Shown here one piece after another: positions 31,333 through 38,528 of a stretch of DNA of 64,000 nt. The DNA is taken from contig CAWGMB010000015.1 in NCBI GenBank assembly GCA_963823515.1, positions 41,895 to 105,894 on the forward strand, written 5' to 3'. The notes beneath the pieces are model-generated. The model saw nothing but the letters and a program-made list of their open reading frames with translations, was not told the DNA's origin and searched no databases. This stretch comes from Miltoncostaea sp963823515 (GTDB lineage: Bacteria; Actinomycetota; Thermoleophilia; Miltoncostaeales; Miltoncostaeaceae). The translations under genes and the position numbers were made by a program. Each line of letters begins with the position of its first letter. Position 1 is the stretch's first letter.

Positions 31333-32733
31333 TCAGCCGGGAGGCGGCAGGCTCACCAGCAGGGCGACGGCGATAAGCAGCGCGGCCGCCATCGCGAGCT
31401 CGGCGCGGATGCTGACGCGCAGCGCCGCGACCGCGCCGCGGTCGGTCGCCTCGAGGCCGAGAGCCGCCCGCTCGAGGCGCGGGTGGACGATCATGCGGTT
31501 GTAGGCCCCGCCGACGAGCATCACCGCGAAGAGGCCGAGCTTCACCAGCAGAACCCGCCCGTAGCCGGTGTCGATCAGGTCGCCGACCGGGATCTCGGCG
31601 AGCGCGCGATAGACGCCGGTCACCACCAGCACGGCCACGGCGACCATCGCAAGGGCGGAGAAGCGCACCACCACGGACGCCGCCAGCCGCACGCGGTCGC
31701 CCTCCCCCAGCCGGGCGACGGCGGGCGTGACGAGCACGGCCAGCCCGAGGAGGCCGCCGATCCAGGCGGCGGTCGCCCCGCTGTGCAGCAGGTCGATGAC
31801 GATGTTGGCCGTTGCGTCGCCGCCCGCGGACGCGTGGCCGCCCCAGCTGATCGCCGCCAGGGCCAGCGCCGGGCCGCCGCCGAGCACGAGGGCGGCGCCG
31901 GCGCTGGCCGGCAGTCGTTCACCGCCCCGGGACCGCCGCACCAGCAGGGCCGCGACGACCGCGATCACCAGGCCGGCCACCTGCACCAGCCACGCGTCGC
32001 CGAAGCGGGTGCCCCCGATCAGGGCGTCCAACCGGCCCGGCCCCTCCCGGAGGACCCGGAGGGTGGCGAGGGGCCCGAGCGCGAGGCCCACGGCGGCGCA
32101 GGCGACCAGGGCCCACCAGGTCGTCCACCAGCCGCGCGAGGAGGGTGCGAGCGCGGCCACGGCCCGCTCGCGGAAGCCGGCCGTGGTGGGCGGCCTCTCG
32201 CCCGGCACCACGATGCCGCCGGCGCGGACGGCGGGCGCGACGACCCCGACGGAGAGCGCGAGCAGGCCGATCAGGCCGAGCGGTCCGACCAGGCCGAGCA
32301 GGCGGGCGAGGACCGGCAGGGCACCGTGGTCCGAGCGGACGACGGCCGCCGCGGCCGGAGGACGCGGAGCGGTGCGCACGCCGATCGCGTAGGCGCCGCC
32401 GGCGCCGTGGCCGTCCTCGGAGAGCACCCTCCAGGTGACGTCGAGCACCCCGCGCGGGGGCGCCTCGACGGCCACGGCCACGGCGCGCGGGTCGCGCGGG
32501 TCGCGGGTCGGCTCCCCCGAGACCACCCGGCCGCCCGGGCCGGTGACGGTGAGCCGCAGGAACTCCTCCTCCACGGGCGTCGGCAGCACGAGGCGCACCG
32601 ACGCGGGAGGCGCTTCGACGCGGGATCCGGCCGCGGGCTCGGCGGCGACGGGGGCGTACCCGGCCACGGCGAGCGACGGCGCGGCCAGCAGGCCCACCGC
32701 GACCACCAGACCCGCGAGCCACGAACCGCGCAC
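31333..32733 (-). CDS. CopC-CopD fusion, copper resistance/uptake membrane protein
   Basis: The 466-residue protein joins a signal peptide and CopC-like domain (about 25-120) to a multi-pass CopD/YcnJ-like domain (about 140-460, roughly eight hydrophobic helices). The CopC part keeps PVEEEFLRLTVTGPGGRVVS and the copper-site motif LSEDGHGAGGAYAIGV. The mature N-terminal histidine that usually binds copper is missing: the sequence is AGYAPVAAEP where HA..L..P is expected. CopD histidines occur in WGGHASAGGDATANIVIDLL and LLHSGATAAWIGGL. It probably moves or buffers copper, plausible beside heme A synthase, which serves a copper-containing oxidase. The GTG start is 7 nt from a TAGCGT -10 sequence. 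Confidence 0.85.
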   Translation of the reverse strand: MRGSWLAGLVVAVGLLAAPSLAVAGYAPVAAEPAAGSRVEAPPASVRLVLPTPVEEEFLRLTVTGPGGRVVSGEPTRDPRDPRAVAVAVEAPPRGVLDVTWRVLSEDGHGAGGAYAIGVRTAPRPPAAAAVVRSDHGALPVLARLLGLVGPLGLIGLLALSVGVVAPAVRAGGIVVPGERPPTTAGFRERAVAALAPSSRGWWTTWWALVACAAVGLALGPLATLRVLREGPGRLDALIGGTRFGDAWLVQVAGLVIAVVAALLVRRSRGGERLPASAGAALVLGGGPALALAAISWGGHASAGGDATANIVIDLLHSGATAAWIGGLLGLAVLVTPAVARLGEGDRVRLAASVVVRFSALAMVAVAVLVVTGVYRALAEIPVGDLIDTGYGRVLLVKLGLFAVMLVGGAYNRMIVHPRLERAALGLEATDRGAVAALRVSIRAELAMAAALLIAVALLVSLPPPG

Positions 32734-32740
32734 GCGATCG

Positions 32741-32746
32741 ACGCTA
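32741..32746 (-). promoter_or_regulatory. -10 element for leaderless CopC-CopD gene
   Basis: TAGCGT on the minus strand lies 7 nt before the GTG start; no ribosome-binding site precedes it. The upstream 28-codon gene ends about 35 nt further on. Confidence 0.45.
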
Positions 32747-32781
32747 CCACCGGCCCGCCGCGGCGGCGTGCCGGGGGAGGG

Positions 32782-32868
32782 TCAGCTGGTCAGGAGGTGC
32801 ACGGCCACGATCAGTATCGACGTGAAGACGAACCCTGCGGCGGCGATACGGAACTCTCGGACGGCCAT
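32782..32868 (-). CDS. Putative 28-residue single-span membrane protein
   Basis: This tiny reading frame begins MAVREFRIAAAGFVFTS and ends ILIVAVHLLTS. Residues 8-26 form one hydrophobic helix after a short charged N-terminus, giving an N-in orientation. A GGAG site lies 6 nt before the ATG, good spacing for translation. It lies in the gap between the 181-residue membrane protein and the CopC-CopD gene, same strand. Small single-span subunits of this size are known in respiratory oxidases (for example CydX-type), and heme A synthase and a copper protein are neighbours, but that link is speculation. It could be a chance reading frame. Confidence 0.45.
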   Translation of the reverse strand: MAVREFRIAAAGFVFTSILIVAVHLLTS

Positions 32869-32946
32869 GCGTTGCTCCGGCGGACGCGGTGTGCGCTGAC
32901 ACCCTTGTCGTCGGCAGGTCTGCGCCGTGACATGACGTCCGTCGGT

Positions 32947-33492
32947 CTAGTTCCGGACCCGACCTCCGGACAGGTTGTAGAGCGCCGCGCGCGAGATGCC
33001 GACCGCGGAGATCACGGCGGTGTGACCGTTCTCGTTCCACGTCACGACCCTGCGCCCCGCCACGTCGAAGCTGCGCAGAAGGACGCCCCGTCGCCCGGTG
33101 CGCCGCGCGTCGTCCGGGGCGTCGACCGGATCGCCGGACACCATCGAGTAGGCGACCCGGCGGCCAGCCCGGTCCCAGAAGACGGTCGAGATCGTGCGCC
33201 CCTCCAGGCTGTCCTCGCGGGCCCCCGAGGGCACCCAGCCCGCGCGCGCCGCGAAGTCGGAGAACCCGTCGCGCGGGCCCGGATCGGGAATCGGCGAGGG
33301 CGGCGGGCGGTCGGAGCCGCGGTCGTGCCGCGCAACGACGCCGAGCACGACCTCGCCGGGATCGTCGGCGCGGGACAGCCCGAAGGCGACCGCCACGACG
33401 AGCGCGACCAGCGTCACCAGGATGCCCGCGACCAGCCCGGCGCGGGAGGCCCGCTCGGACGCGGGTCGATCGGGGTCGTCAGGTCGGGGCAT
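32947..33492 (-). CDS. Membrane-anchored protein with anti-sigma-like extracellular domain
   Basis: The 181-residue protein has a short cytosolic N-terminus rich in charge (PRPDDPDRPASERASR), one membrane helix at about 18-41 (GLVAGILVTLVALVVAVAFG), and an external domain. The external part contains ISTVFWDRAGRRVAYSMVSG and VVTWNENGHTAVISAVGISR. These resemble the extracytoplasmic domain found in some actinobacterial anti-sigma factors (W..GG.t.....G.). There is no zinc-finger (HxxxCxxC) module at the N-terminus, so a standard anti-sigma role is doubtful. No sigma factor gene is adjacent. It is divergent from heme A synthase, 53 bp away. Function unknown. Confidence 0.6.
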   Translation of the reverse strand: MPRPDDPDRPASERASRAGLVAGILVTLVALVVAVAFGLSRADDPGEVVLGVVARHDRGSDRPPPSPIPDPGPRDGFSDFAARAGWVPSGAREDSLEGRTISTVFWDRAGRRVAYSMVSGDPVDAPDDARRTGRRGVLLRSFDVAGRRVVTWNENGHTAVISAVGISRAALYNLSGGRVRN

Positions 33493-33532
33493 CAGGGGAT
33501 CTTGACAGCGCTCGGCGACGGGCCCGCGGGCG

Positions 33533-33538
33533 TACGAT
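33533..33538 (+). promoter_or_regulatory. -10 element for leaderless heme A synthase gene
   Basis: TACGAT ends 7 nt before the ATG at 33546. A TTGACA at 33502-33507 looks like a -35 box, but its 25-nt distance is too long for a normal promoter. Confidence 0.45.
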
Positions 33539-33545
33539 GGCGCCG

Positions 33546-34568
33546 ATGAACTCCCTGCGGGCCCTCCCCTCGGTCACCCTCCGCGCCCTGCGCACCCCGA
33601 CGGGCTTCACGCGGCTGTGCCTGGTGACCCTCGCGATGCTGTGGGTGATCATCCCGAGCGGCGGCATGGTCCGGCTGACCTCCTCCGGTCTCGGGTGCCC
33701 GGACTGGCCGCTCTGCGACGGCGGGGTCGTGCCCGCGAGCGCCGGCCACCAGCTGATCGAGTACTCGAACCGCCTGCTGTCCGGGGTGGTCCTGATCGTG
33801 GCCGTCCTCACCTGGGTGGTGGCGCGACGGCTCCCCGGCCTTCCCCGCTCGGCTCGGCGCTGGTCGGCGGCGGTCGCGCTGACGACCTTCGGCCAGATGC
33901 CGCTCGGCGGGGTCACGGTGCTGACGGGACTGCACCCGCTCGCCGTCGGCTCGCACTTCCTGCTGTCGATCGTCGCGCTCGCCTGCGTCACGATCCTGAC
34001 CGTGGGGGCGCTCGACTGGCGGGCCGGGCGCCGGCGGGGCTGGGACCCCCGCCGCGGCGTCCTCGCGGGGATCGTGGCGCTGTCCTGCCTCGTGGTCGTG
34101 GTGAGCGGGGTGGTCGTGACCGCGGCGGGGCCCCACTCCGGAGACGACGACGTCACCAAGCGGTTCGGCGACCTCCTCGATGCGGTGACCGTCCACGTGC
34201 GGGCGGCGATCGCCTTCAGCCTGCTGGCCGCGGTCCTCGTCGCATGGGTCTGGCGCGAGGGCGGCACCGACCGGCTCACCGCCCGCCTGGCGGCGATCGC
34301 GCTGCCGCTGGTCGCGCTCCAGATCGGCCTCGGCGAATACCAGTACCGCCACGGCCTGCCCTGGGGCGTCGTCCTGGCGCACGTCAGCGTCGCGGGCGCC
34401 CTCTGGGCGGTCGTGCTCGCGGCCTGCTGGGGCGTGGCGCGCCCGGTGACCGCGACCTACGGACGACGCGAGGCGACCCTCTGGCACGGGACGCAGCGCA
34501 CCGAGTCCGGCAGCGCCCTCAGCCGCCCCTCCGGGATCTCGGCGCCGCAGTCCACGCAGATCCCATAG
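33546..34568 (+). CDS. ctaA: Heme A synthase (COX15/CtaA family)
   Basis: CtaA oxidises the C8 methyl of heme O to make heme A for aa3-type cytochrome oxidase. The 340-residue integral membrane protein has about eight helices. The family signature is clear: GGMVRLTSSGLGCPDWPLCD, with the cysteine pair in the first external loop, then GHQLIEYSNRLLSGVVLIVA with the heme histidine and glutamate. Further histidines occur in GLHPLAVGSHFLLS, VHVRAAIAFS and LAHVSVAGALW. The start chosen fits a leaderless transcript; an ATG three codons upstream is the alternative. The last 112 nt overlap the convergent dksA-like gene, and the C-terminal tail encoded there (after about residue 310) is unlikely to be structured. 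Confidence 0.92.
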   Translation: MNSLRALPSVTLRALRTPTGFTRLCLVTLAMLWVIIPSGGMVRLTSSGLGCPDWPLCDGGVVPASAGHQLIEYSNRLLSGVVLIVAVLTWVVARRLPGLPRSARRWSAAVALTTFGQMPLGGVTVLTGLHPLAVGSHFLLSIVALACVTILTVGALDWRAGRRRGWDPRRGVLAGIVALSCLVVVVSGVVVTAAGPHSGDDDVTKRFGDLLDAVTVHVRAAIAFSLLAAVLVAWVWREGGTDRLTARLAAIALPLVALQIGLGEYQYRHGLPWGVVLAHVSVAGALWAVVLAACWGVARPVTATYGRREATLWHGTQRTESGSALSRPSGISAPQSTQIP

Positions 34569-34801
34569 GTCCCGGCGTCGATCGCCGCAAGGGCCGCGCG
34601 CAGGCGGGCCTCGCGCTCGCGCCACCGCAGCTGCTCGCGCAGCTCGCGCTCCCGGTGCTCGGCGTCGGTGGCCGCCTCGGCCGGATGGTGGTGGCCGTCG
34701 CTGATCCCCTCCGTATCGGTGAGATCGCGCTGCTGGAGGGCCGCCGTCACCTCCTGACGGAGGCGCTCGAGCCGCTCGGCTTGAGTGCTCTTCTCGGGCA
34801 T
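34457..34801 (-). CDS. DksA/TraR-family zinc-finger protein
   Basis: The 114-residue protein has an N-terminal coiled-coil segment (about 5-75, ERLERLRQEVTAALQQRDLT, HRERELREQLRWREREARLR) and a C4 zinc finger (YGICVDCGAEIPEGRL ... VRCVPCQRVA). This is the architecture of DksA/TraR proteins, which enter the RNA polymerase secondary channel and tune transcription with ppGpp. The usual DxxDxA tip is replaced by TDTEGISDG, so activity on polymerase is uncertain. The ATG at 34801 is 8 nt after TACCAT, and no ribosome-binding site is present. It overlaps the 3' end of ctaA. Confidence 0.82.
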   Translation of the reverse strand: MPEKSTQAERLERLRQEVTAALQQRDLTDTEGISDGHHHPAEAATDAEHRERELREQLRWREREARLRAALAAIDAGTYGICVDCGAEIPEGRLRALPDSVRCVPCQRVASRRP

Positions 34802-34809
34802 CGGGGGCG

Positions 34810-34815
34810 ATGGTA
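34810..34815 (-). promoter_or_regulatory. -10 element for leaderless dksA-like gene
   Basis: TACCAT on the minus strand lies 8 nt before the ATG. No Shine-Dalgarno sequence precedes the start. Confidence 0.45.
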
Positions 34816-34898
34816 GCGAGCGACCCGCGCGCCGCACAGGCGCCATGGGGAGGCCGCACGCTAGCCTGACGGGCGGGCGTCACACGAGGAGGTGCTCG

Positions 34899-35885
34899 AT
34901 GTCATCCGACCGTGCCGTCGAGGCCGAGGGTCTCGAGAGGGTCTTCAAGGGGGGCATCCGCGCGGTCGACGGCGTCGATCTGTCGGTCGCGAGCGGCGAG
35001 GTCTTCGGCTTCCTGGGCCCGAACGGCGCCGGCAAGAGCACGACGGTGCGCATGCTGGCCACCCTTCTGCGCCCCACCGGGGGCCGCGCATCGGTGGCGG
35101 GGCACGACCTGGTGACCGATGCCGCCGCCGTGCGGCGCAGCATCGGCGTCGCCCTCCAGGACGCCGCGATCGATCCCTACATGACCGGACGCGAGCTCCT
35201 GCACCTCCAGGCGGTGCTGCACGGCTTCGACCGGGCGCACGGCCGGGCGCGCGCCGTCGAGCTGCTCGATCGGGTCGACCTCGTCGATGCCGCCGACCGG
35301 CGGGTGGGCACCTACTCCGGTGGCATGCGGCGCCGGCTCGACCTGGCGCTGGCGCTGGTGCACGAGCCCGAGGTGCTCTTCCTCGACGAGCCCACCACCG
35401 GCCTCGACCCGATCTCGCGGCTGACCCTGTGGGACGAGGTGCGCCGGCTCAACTCCGAGTCGGGGACCACGGTCTTCCTGACCACCCAGTACCTCGAGGA
35501 GGCCGACCAGCTGGCCGGCCGGGTCGGGATCATCGACGGCGGGCGCATCGTGGCCGAGGGCACGCCCGCCGAGCTGAAGGCGCAGGTCGGTGATCCGACC
35601 CTGACGGTCACCCTCGCCGACCCCGAGTCCCACGACCGGGGGGCGCGGGCGCTCGCGGCCTTCGGCGAGCAGCTCCCCGACCGCTCGCGGGGGCTGGCGG
35701 TGCGGCTGCCGGGTGGAGCCTCCGCGCTGCCGGCCGTGGTGCGCGCGCTCGACGAGGCCGGGGTCGCGGCCTCCGGACTCGATCTCGCGCTCCCCTCCCT
35801 GGACGACGTCTTCGTGGCCAAGACCGGCCGCCACCTGGAGGCTGAGGGCGCCGACGACGCCGCGCCCGTCCCGACGCCGGCGTGA
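34899..35885 (+). CDS. ABC transporter ATP-binding protein (DrrA/daunorubicin-resistance type)
   Basis: This is the ATPase of an exporter formed with the two following permeases. The 328-residue protein has Walker A GFLGPNGAGKSTTVRML (about 44-60), Q-loop VALQDAAIDPYMTGREL, signature YSGGMRRRLDLALALVHEPE, Walker B VLFLDEPTTGLDPISR and an H-switch-type LTTQYLEEADQLAGRV. The C-terminal ~90 residues (LTVTLADPES... SLDDVFVAKTGRHLE) are the DrrA-type extension ending in the conserved SLDDVF motif. The ATG has a GAGGAGG site. The family exports drugs, lipids or polyketides; this substrate is unknown. Confidence 0.92.
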   Translation: MSSDRAVEAEGLERVFKGGIRAVDGVDLSVASGEVFGFLGPNGAGKSTTVRMLATLLRPTGGRASVAGHDLVTDAAAVRRSIGVALQDAAIDPYMTGRELLHLQAVLHGFDRAHGRARAVELLDRVDLVDAADRRVGTYSGGMRRRLDLALALVHEPEVLFLDEPTTGLDPISRLTLWDEVRRLNSESGTTVFLTTQYLEEADQLAGRVGIIDGGRIVAEGTPAELKAQVGDPTLTVTLADPESHDRGARALAAFGEQLPDRSRGLAVRLPGGASALPAVVRALDEAGVAASGLDLALPSLDDVFVAKTGRHLEAEGADDAAPVPTPA

Positions 35886-36664
35886 GCCCGGCGCTCGTCC
35901 AGACGGCGGCCCTCGCGCGCCGGGCGGTGGTGGGGACGCTGCGCACGCCGCAGGCGCTGGTGCCGAGCCTCTTCTTCCCGCTCGTGCTGATGGCCATCTT
36001 CACGGGATCGTTCGGCAACGCCCCCGGCACGATCCCCGGCTTCCCGCCGGTGCGCGGATTCCTCGACTTCGCGCTCGCCGGAGCGATCCTCCAGGGGATC
36101 CTGATCGGGGGCACGAGCGCGGGGTCGGCCTTCGCCCTCGACATCGAGGGCGGCTTCTTCGACCGCCTCGTGGCCTCGCCGGTCTCCCGCACGGCGATCC
36201 TGACCGGGCGCCTCGTGGGCGGAGTCGTCTTCGCGATGGCCCAGACGCTCCTGTTCGTCGCCATCGGAGTCGTCTTCGGGGCGCGCGTGGAGGGTGGCCT
36301 GCCCGGCCTGCTGATCCTCCTGGTGCTGGCGGGCTTCCTCTCGATCGCGGTCGCGGGTCTGGGCGTCGTGCTGGCCCTGCGCACCGGCTCGGCCGAGGCG
36401 GTGCAGGGGACGTTCCCGCTCTTCTTCGCGCTGCTGTTCTTCTCGTCGGCCTTCTTCCCGCGCGAGACGATGACGGGCTGGTTCAAGGTGGTCGCCGACG
36501 CGAACCCGATCTCGTACCTGGTCGAGGCGATGCGCGATCAGATCGTCACAGGGGTCGAGCTCCGGCCCACCCTGATCGGCCTCGGCGTGGTGATCGCGAT
36601 GGCGGCCGCGGCCGTGGCCGGGAGCCATATGGCCTTCCGCAGCCGCCTGAGGAGCGCGCTGTGA
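35882..36664 (+). CDS. ABC-2 type permease, first copy
   Basis: The 260-residue membrane protein has six hydrophobic helices and the ABC-2 pattern of DrrB-like permeases: ALDIEGGFFDRLVASPVSRT after helix 2, and FFSSAFFPRETMTGWFKVVA near the end. It begins at a GTG overlapping the ATPase stop (GTGA). It and the next gene probably form the two halves of a heterodimeric export channel. The short repeat EGGF(F/V)DRLVASP, shared with the next gene, indicates that the two permeases arose by duplication. Confidence 0.9.
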   Translation: MSPALVQTAALARRAVVGTLRTPQALVPSLFFPLVLMAIFTGSFGNAPGTIPGFPPVRGFLDFALAGAILQGILIGGTSAGSAFALDIEGGFFDRLVASPVSRTAILTGRLVGGVVFAMAQTLLFVAIGVVFGARVEGGLPGLLILLVLAGFLSIAVAGLGVVLALRTGSAEAVQGTFPLFFALLFFSSAFFPRETMTGWFKVVADANPISYLVEAMRDQIVTGVELRPTLIGLGVVIAMAAAAVAGSHMAFRSRLRSAL

Positions 36665-37428
36665 TGTACGCGCTGTCGGTCAGCCGCGGCCTCGCCTGGC
36701 GCAGCCTGATCCTCGTGCGGCGGATGCCCTCGGTGTTCCTGCCGTCGTTGATCATGCCGCTGTTCATCCTGGTCGCCACCGCCGGCGCCTTCCGCGGCAT
36801 CTCGCAGCTACCCGCGTTCGAGGGCGCCTCCTACCTGGCGTTCACGATCCCCCTGGCGACCGTCATGGGCGCCGGCTTCGCCGGGATCAACGCCGGGATG
36901 ACGCTGGCCCGAGACATCGAGGGGGGGTTCGTCGACCGGCTGGTGGCCAGCCCCGCTCCCCGGGTGACGCTGATCCTCGGCCCCCTCCTGGCCGCGGGTG
37001 CGCGGAGCCTTTTCACGACGACGGTCGTGCTCGCGGCCGGGCTGATCGGCGGGGTCGGCCTTCCAGGAGTGCCCGAGACCCTCGCGATCTACCTCCTGGC
37101 GATCGGCTTCTCGGCCGCCACCGCGTGCTGGGCGATGGGCGTCGCCTTCCGCGCCCGGACGATCCAGGCGGCGCCGATCATGCAGGTGGTGGTCTTCCTG
37201 GCGGTCTTCACCTCGGTGGCCTACGCCCCCCGCGAGGCCCTCACCGGCTGGCTCCACCACGTCGCGAACCTGAACCCGGTCACCTACCTGCTCGAAGCCT
37301 CCCGGGCGGCGGAGCTCGGGACGCTCGGATGGTCGGAGCTGTGGCCCGGCATCGTCGCCGTGCTCGGACTGGTCGCCGGGCTCGGGGCCTGGGCGCTGGC
37401 CGGTCTGGCGACCCTCGGAAAGCGGTAG
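36664..37428 (+). CDS. ABC-2 type permease, second copy
   Basis: The 254-residue protein has six predicted helices and is clearly related to the preceding gene (ARDIEGGFVDRLVASPAPRV; YAPREALTGWLHHVANLNPV). It overlaps the previous stop by one base (TGATG); a GTG one codon earlier is the alternative start. Together with the DrrA-like ATPase it makes a complete three-gene exporter. No substrate-biosynthesis genes surround it, so the cargo cannot be deduced. Confidence 0.9.
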   Translation: MYALSVSRGLAWRSLILVRRMPSVFLPSLIMPLFILVATAGAFRGISQLPAFEGASYLAFTIPLATVMGAGFAGINAGMTLARDIEGGFVDRLVASPAPRVTLILGPLLAAGARSLFTTTVVLAAGLIGGVGLPGVPETLAIYLLAIGFSAATACWAMGVAFRARTIQAAPIMQVVVFLAVFTSVAYAPREALTGWLHHVANLNPVTYLLEASRAAELGTLGWSELWPGIVAVLGLVAGLGAWALAGLATLGKR

Positions 37429-37430
37429 CG

Positions 37431-38099
37431 GTGGCGCTCGAGCGGCTCCCCATCGACGACGCCCTCTCGGCGCACCTGGACGCCTTCGTCCGGATCCCGG
37501 GCGAGCTGGCCGCGCTCTACCGCGAGATGGAGGGCGACGAGTGGGCGATGATGATGACCCACCCCGACCTCGGGTCGCTCCTCGAGATCCTGGTGCGCGC
37601 GACCGGGGGCCGCTCGGTGCTGGAGATCGGGACCTTCGTCGGCACCTCGAGCGGTTGGATGGCCCGCGGCCTGGACCCGCACGGCCGCATCGACACCCTG
37701 GAGGCCGACCCCGCCCGCGCCGACCGGGCCGAGGCCTTCTTCGCGTCGGTCGGCCTCGCGGACCGTGTGCGCGTGCACCGCGGTCCGGCCGCCGCGACCC
37801 TCCCCTCCCTCGCGCCCGCCGCGTACGACCTCTGCTACATCGACGCCGACAAGACCGGCTACATGGGCTACCTCGAGCAGGCGCTCCGGCTGGTGCGCCC
37901 CGGGGGCCTGATCGTGGCCGACAACGTCCTCTCGGGCGGGCGCGTCACCGCCCCGCCGGATGAGCGCGACGCGAACGCCGCGGCCCTCGTGGCCTTCACC
38001 GAGGCCGCGGTCGCACACCCCGGGCTGCGCACCTCGGTGCTCACCGTGGGGGACGGCGTGACGCTGAGCGTGGTCCTCGCCGAGCCCGGCGGCGGCTAG
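37431..38099 (+). CDS. SAM-dependent O-methyltransferase (CCoAOMT/COMT-like)
   Basis: The 222-residue cytosolic protein has the class I methyltransferase fold of the O-methyltransferase 3 family: GGRSVLEIGTFVGTSSGWMA (SAM loop), IDTLEADPARADRAEAFFAS, and the metal-binding DLCYIDADKTGYMGYLEQAL followed by GLIVADNVLSGGRV. Family members methylate catechol-type or acyl substrates with Mg2+ or Ca2+. The GTG start lies 2 nt after the ABC permease stop, so it is likely cotranscribed with the exporter and may modify its cargo (inference). Its TAG stop is formed by the first bases of the inverted-repeat element that follows. Confidence 0.9.
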   Translation: MALERLPIDDALSAHLDAFVRIPGELAALYREMEGDEWAMMMTHPDLGSLLEILVRATGGRSVLEIGTFVGTSSGWMARGLDPHGRIDTLEADPARADRAEAFFASVGLADRVRVHRGPAAATLPSLAPAAYDLCYIDADKTGYMGYLEQALRLVRPGGLIVADNVLSGGRVTAPPDERDANAAALVAFTEAAVAHPGLRTSVLTVGDGVTLSVVLAEPGGG

Positions 38100-38260
38100 T
38101 GTCCCGCGCCGAAAGTCTCGTGACACTTCCCGGCTGCATCCCATCGCGATGCGGCGTCCTCGGCAGCCCTGATATTCCCGATGTCGGGGCTGAACTGCGT
38201 CCTTGTCTCGCCGGGGATTCGCTCGGGAACTGTAAACGGACTTCCGACGCGGAACACTAG
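38096..38260. mobile_element. MITE-like 165-bp inverted-repeat element
   Basis: The element begins CTAGTGTCCCGCGCCGAAAG, and its other end, read on the opposite strand, begins CTAGTGTTCCGCGTCGGAAG. About 29 of the first 37 positions match, so the whole piece can fold back on itself. Each end is bounded by CTAG, which could be a target duplication or part of the terminus. It is visibly poorer in G+C than its flanks and encodes nothing convincing (53- and 68-codon frames have non-coding codon use). It fills the gap between two convergent genes exactly, and both stop codons (TAG) lie inside its ends. No transposase is near, so a non-autonomous element is the best guess. A bidirectional terminator is the alternative. 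Confidence 0.55.
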
Positions 38261-38451
38261 GAACCCGCCGAGCGGCGCTGGCGGGAGCGCAGCACGAACC
38301 AACCGGCGACGAAGACGAGGAAGATCAGGCCCGAGACCTCCAGGGACCCGAGGGCCAGCGCGATCATCTGCACCACGAACAGCGCCAGGGCCGCTGCGAC
38401 CAGGATCAGGCCGATGCGGCGGCGGCGCGCTTCCTCAGGGGTCCGCTCCAT
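38257..38451 (-). CDS. Small two-helix membrane protein
   Basis: The 64-residue protein has a charged N-terminus (MERTPEEARRRR), two hydrophobic helices (about 13-33, IGLILVAAALALFVVQMIAL; and 39-55, GLIFLVFVAGWFVL) and a basic tail (RSRQRRSAGS). No family is recognised. The ATG has a GGCGGA site. A TACTCT -10 sequence lies 10 nt upstream, so the mRNA leader is very short. It is divergent from the secreted-protein gene and its stop codon lies in the end of the MITE-like element. Confidence 0.65.
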   Translation of the reverse strand: MERTPEEARRRRIGLILVAAALALFVVQMIALALGSLEVSGLIFLVFVAGWFVLRSRQRRSAGS

Positions 38452-38515
38452 TCCGCCGACGAGAGTAGCGAGCACATGCGACCGACGTTCACACCGATCC
38501 TGTGACCACCTCGCC

Positions 38516-38521
38516 TACACT
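38516..38521 (+). promoter_or_regulatory. -10 element for leaderless secreted-protein gene
   Basis: TACACT ends 7 nt before the ATG at 38529, with no ribosome-binding site. No -35 consensus is visible. Confidence 0.5.
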
Positions 38522-38528
38522 GCCTCGG

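Noticed and set aside
33502..33538. TTGACA plus TACGAT as a full promoter for ctaA
   Set aside because: The 25-nt spacing is too long for a normal sigma factor. Only the -10 at the correct distance from the ATG was kept.
38099..38260. A 53-codon plus-strand frame (and a 68-codon minus-strand frame) inside the inverted-repeat element
   Set aside because: Third-position GC is far lower than in real genes here, and both frames span the terminal repeats. They are explained by the element itself.
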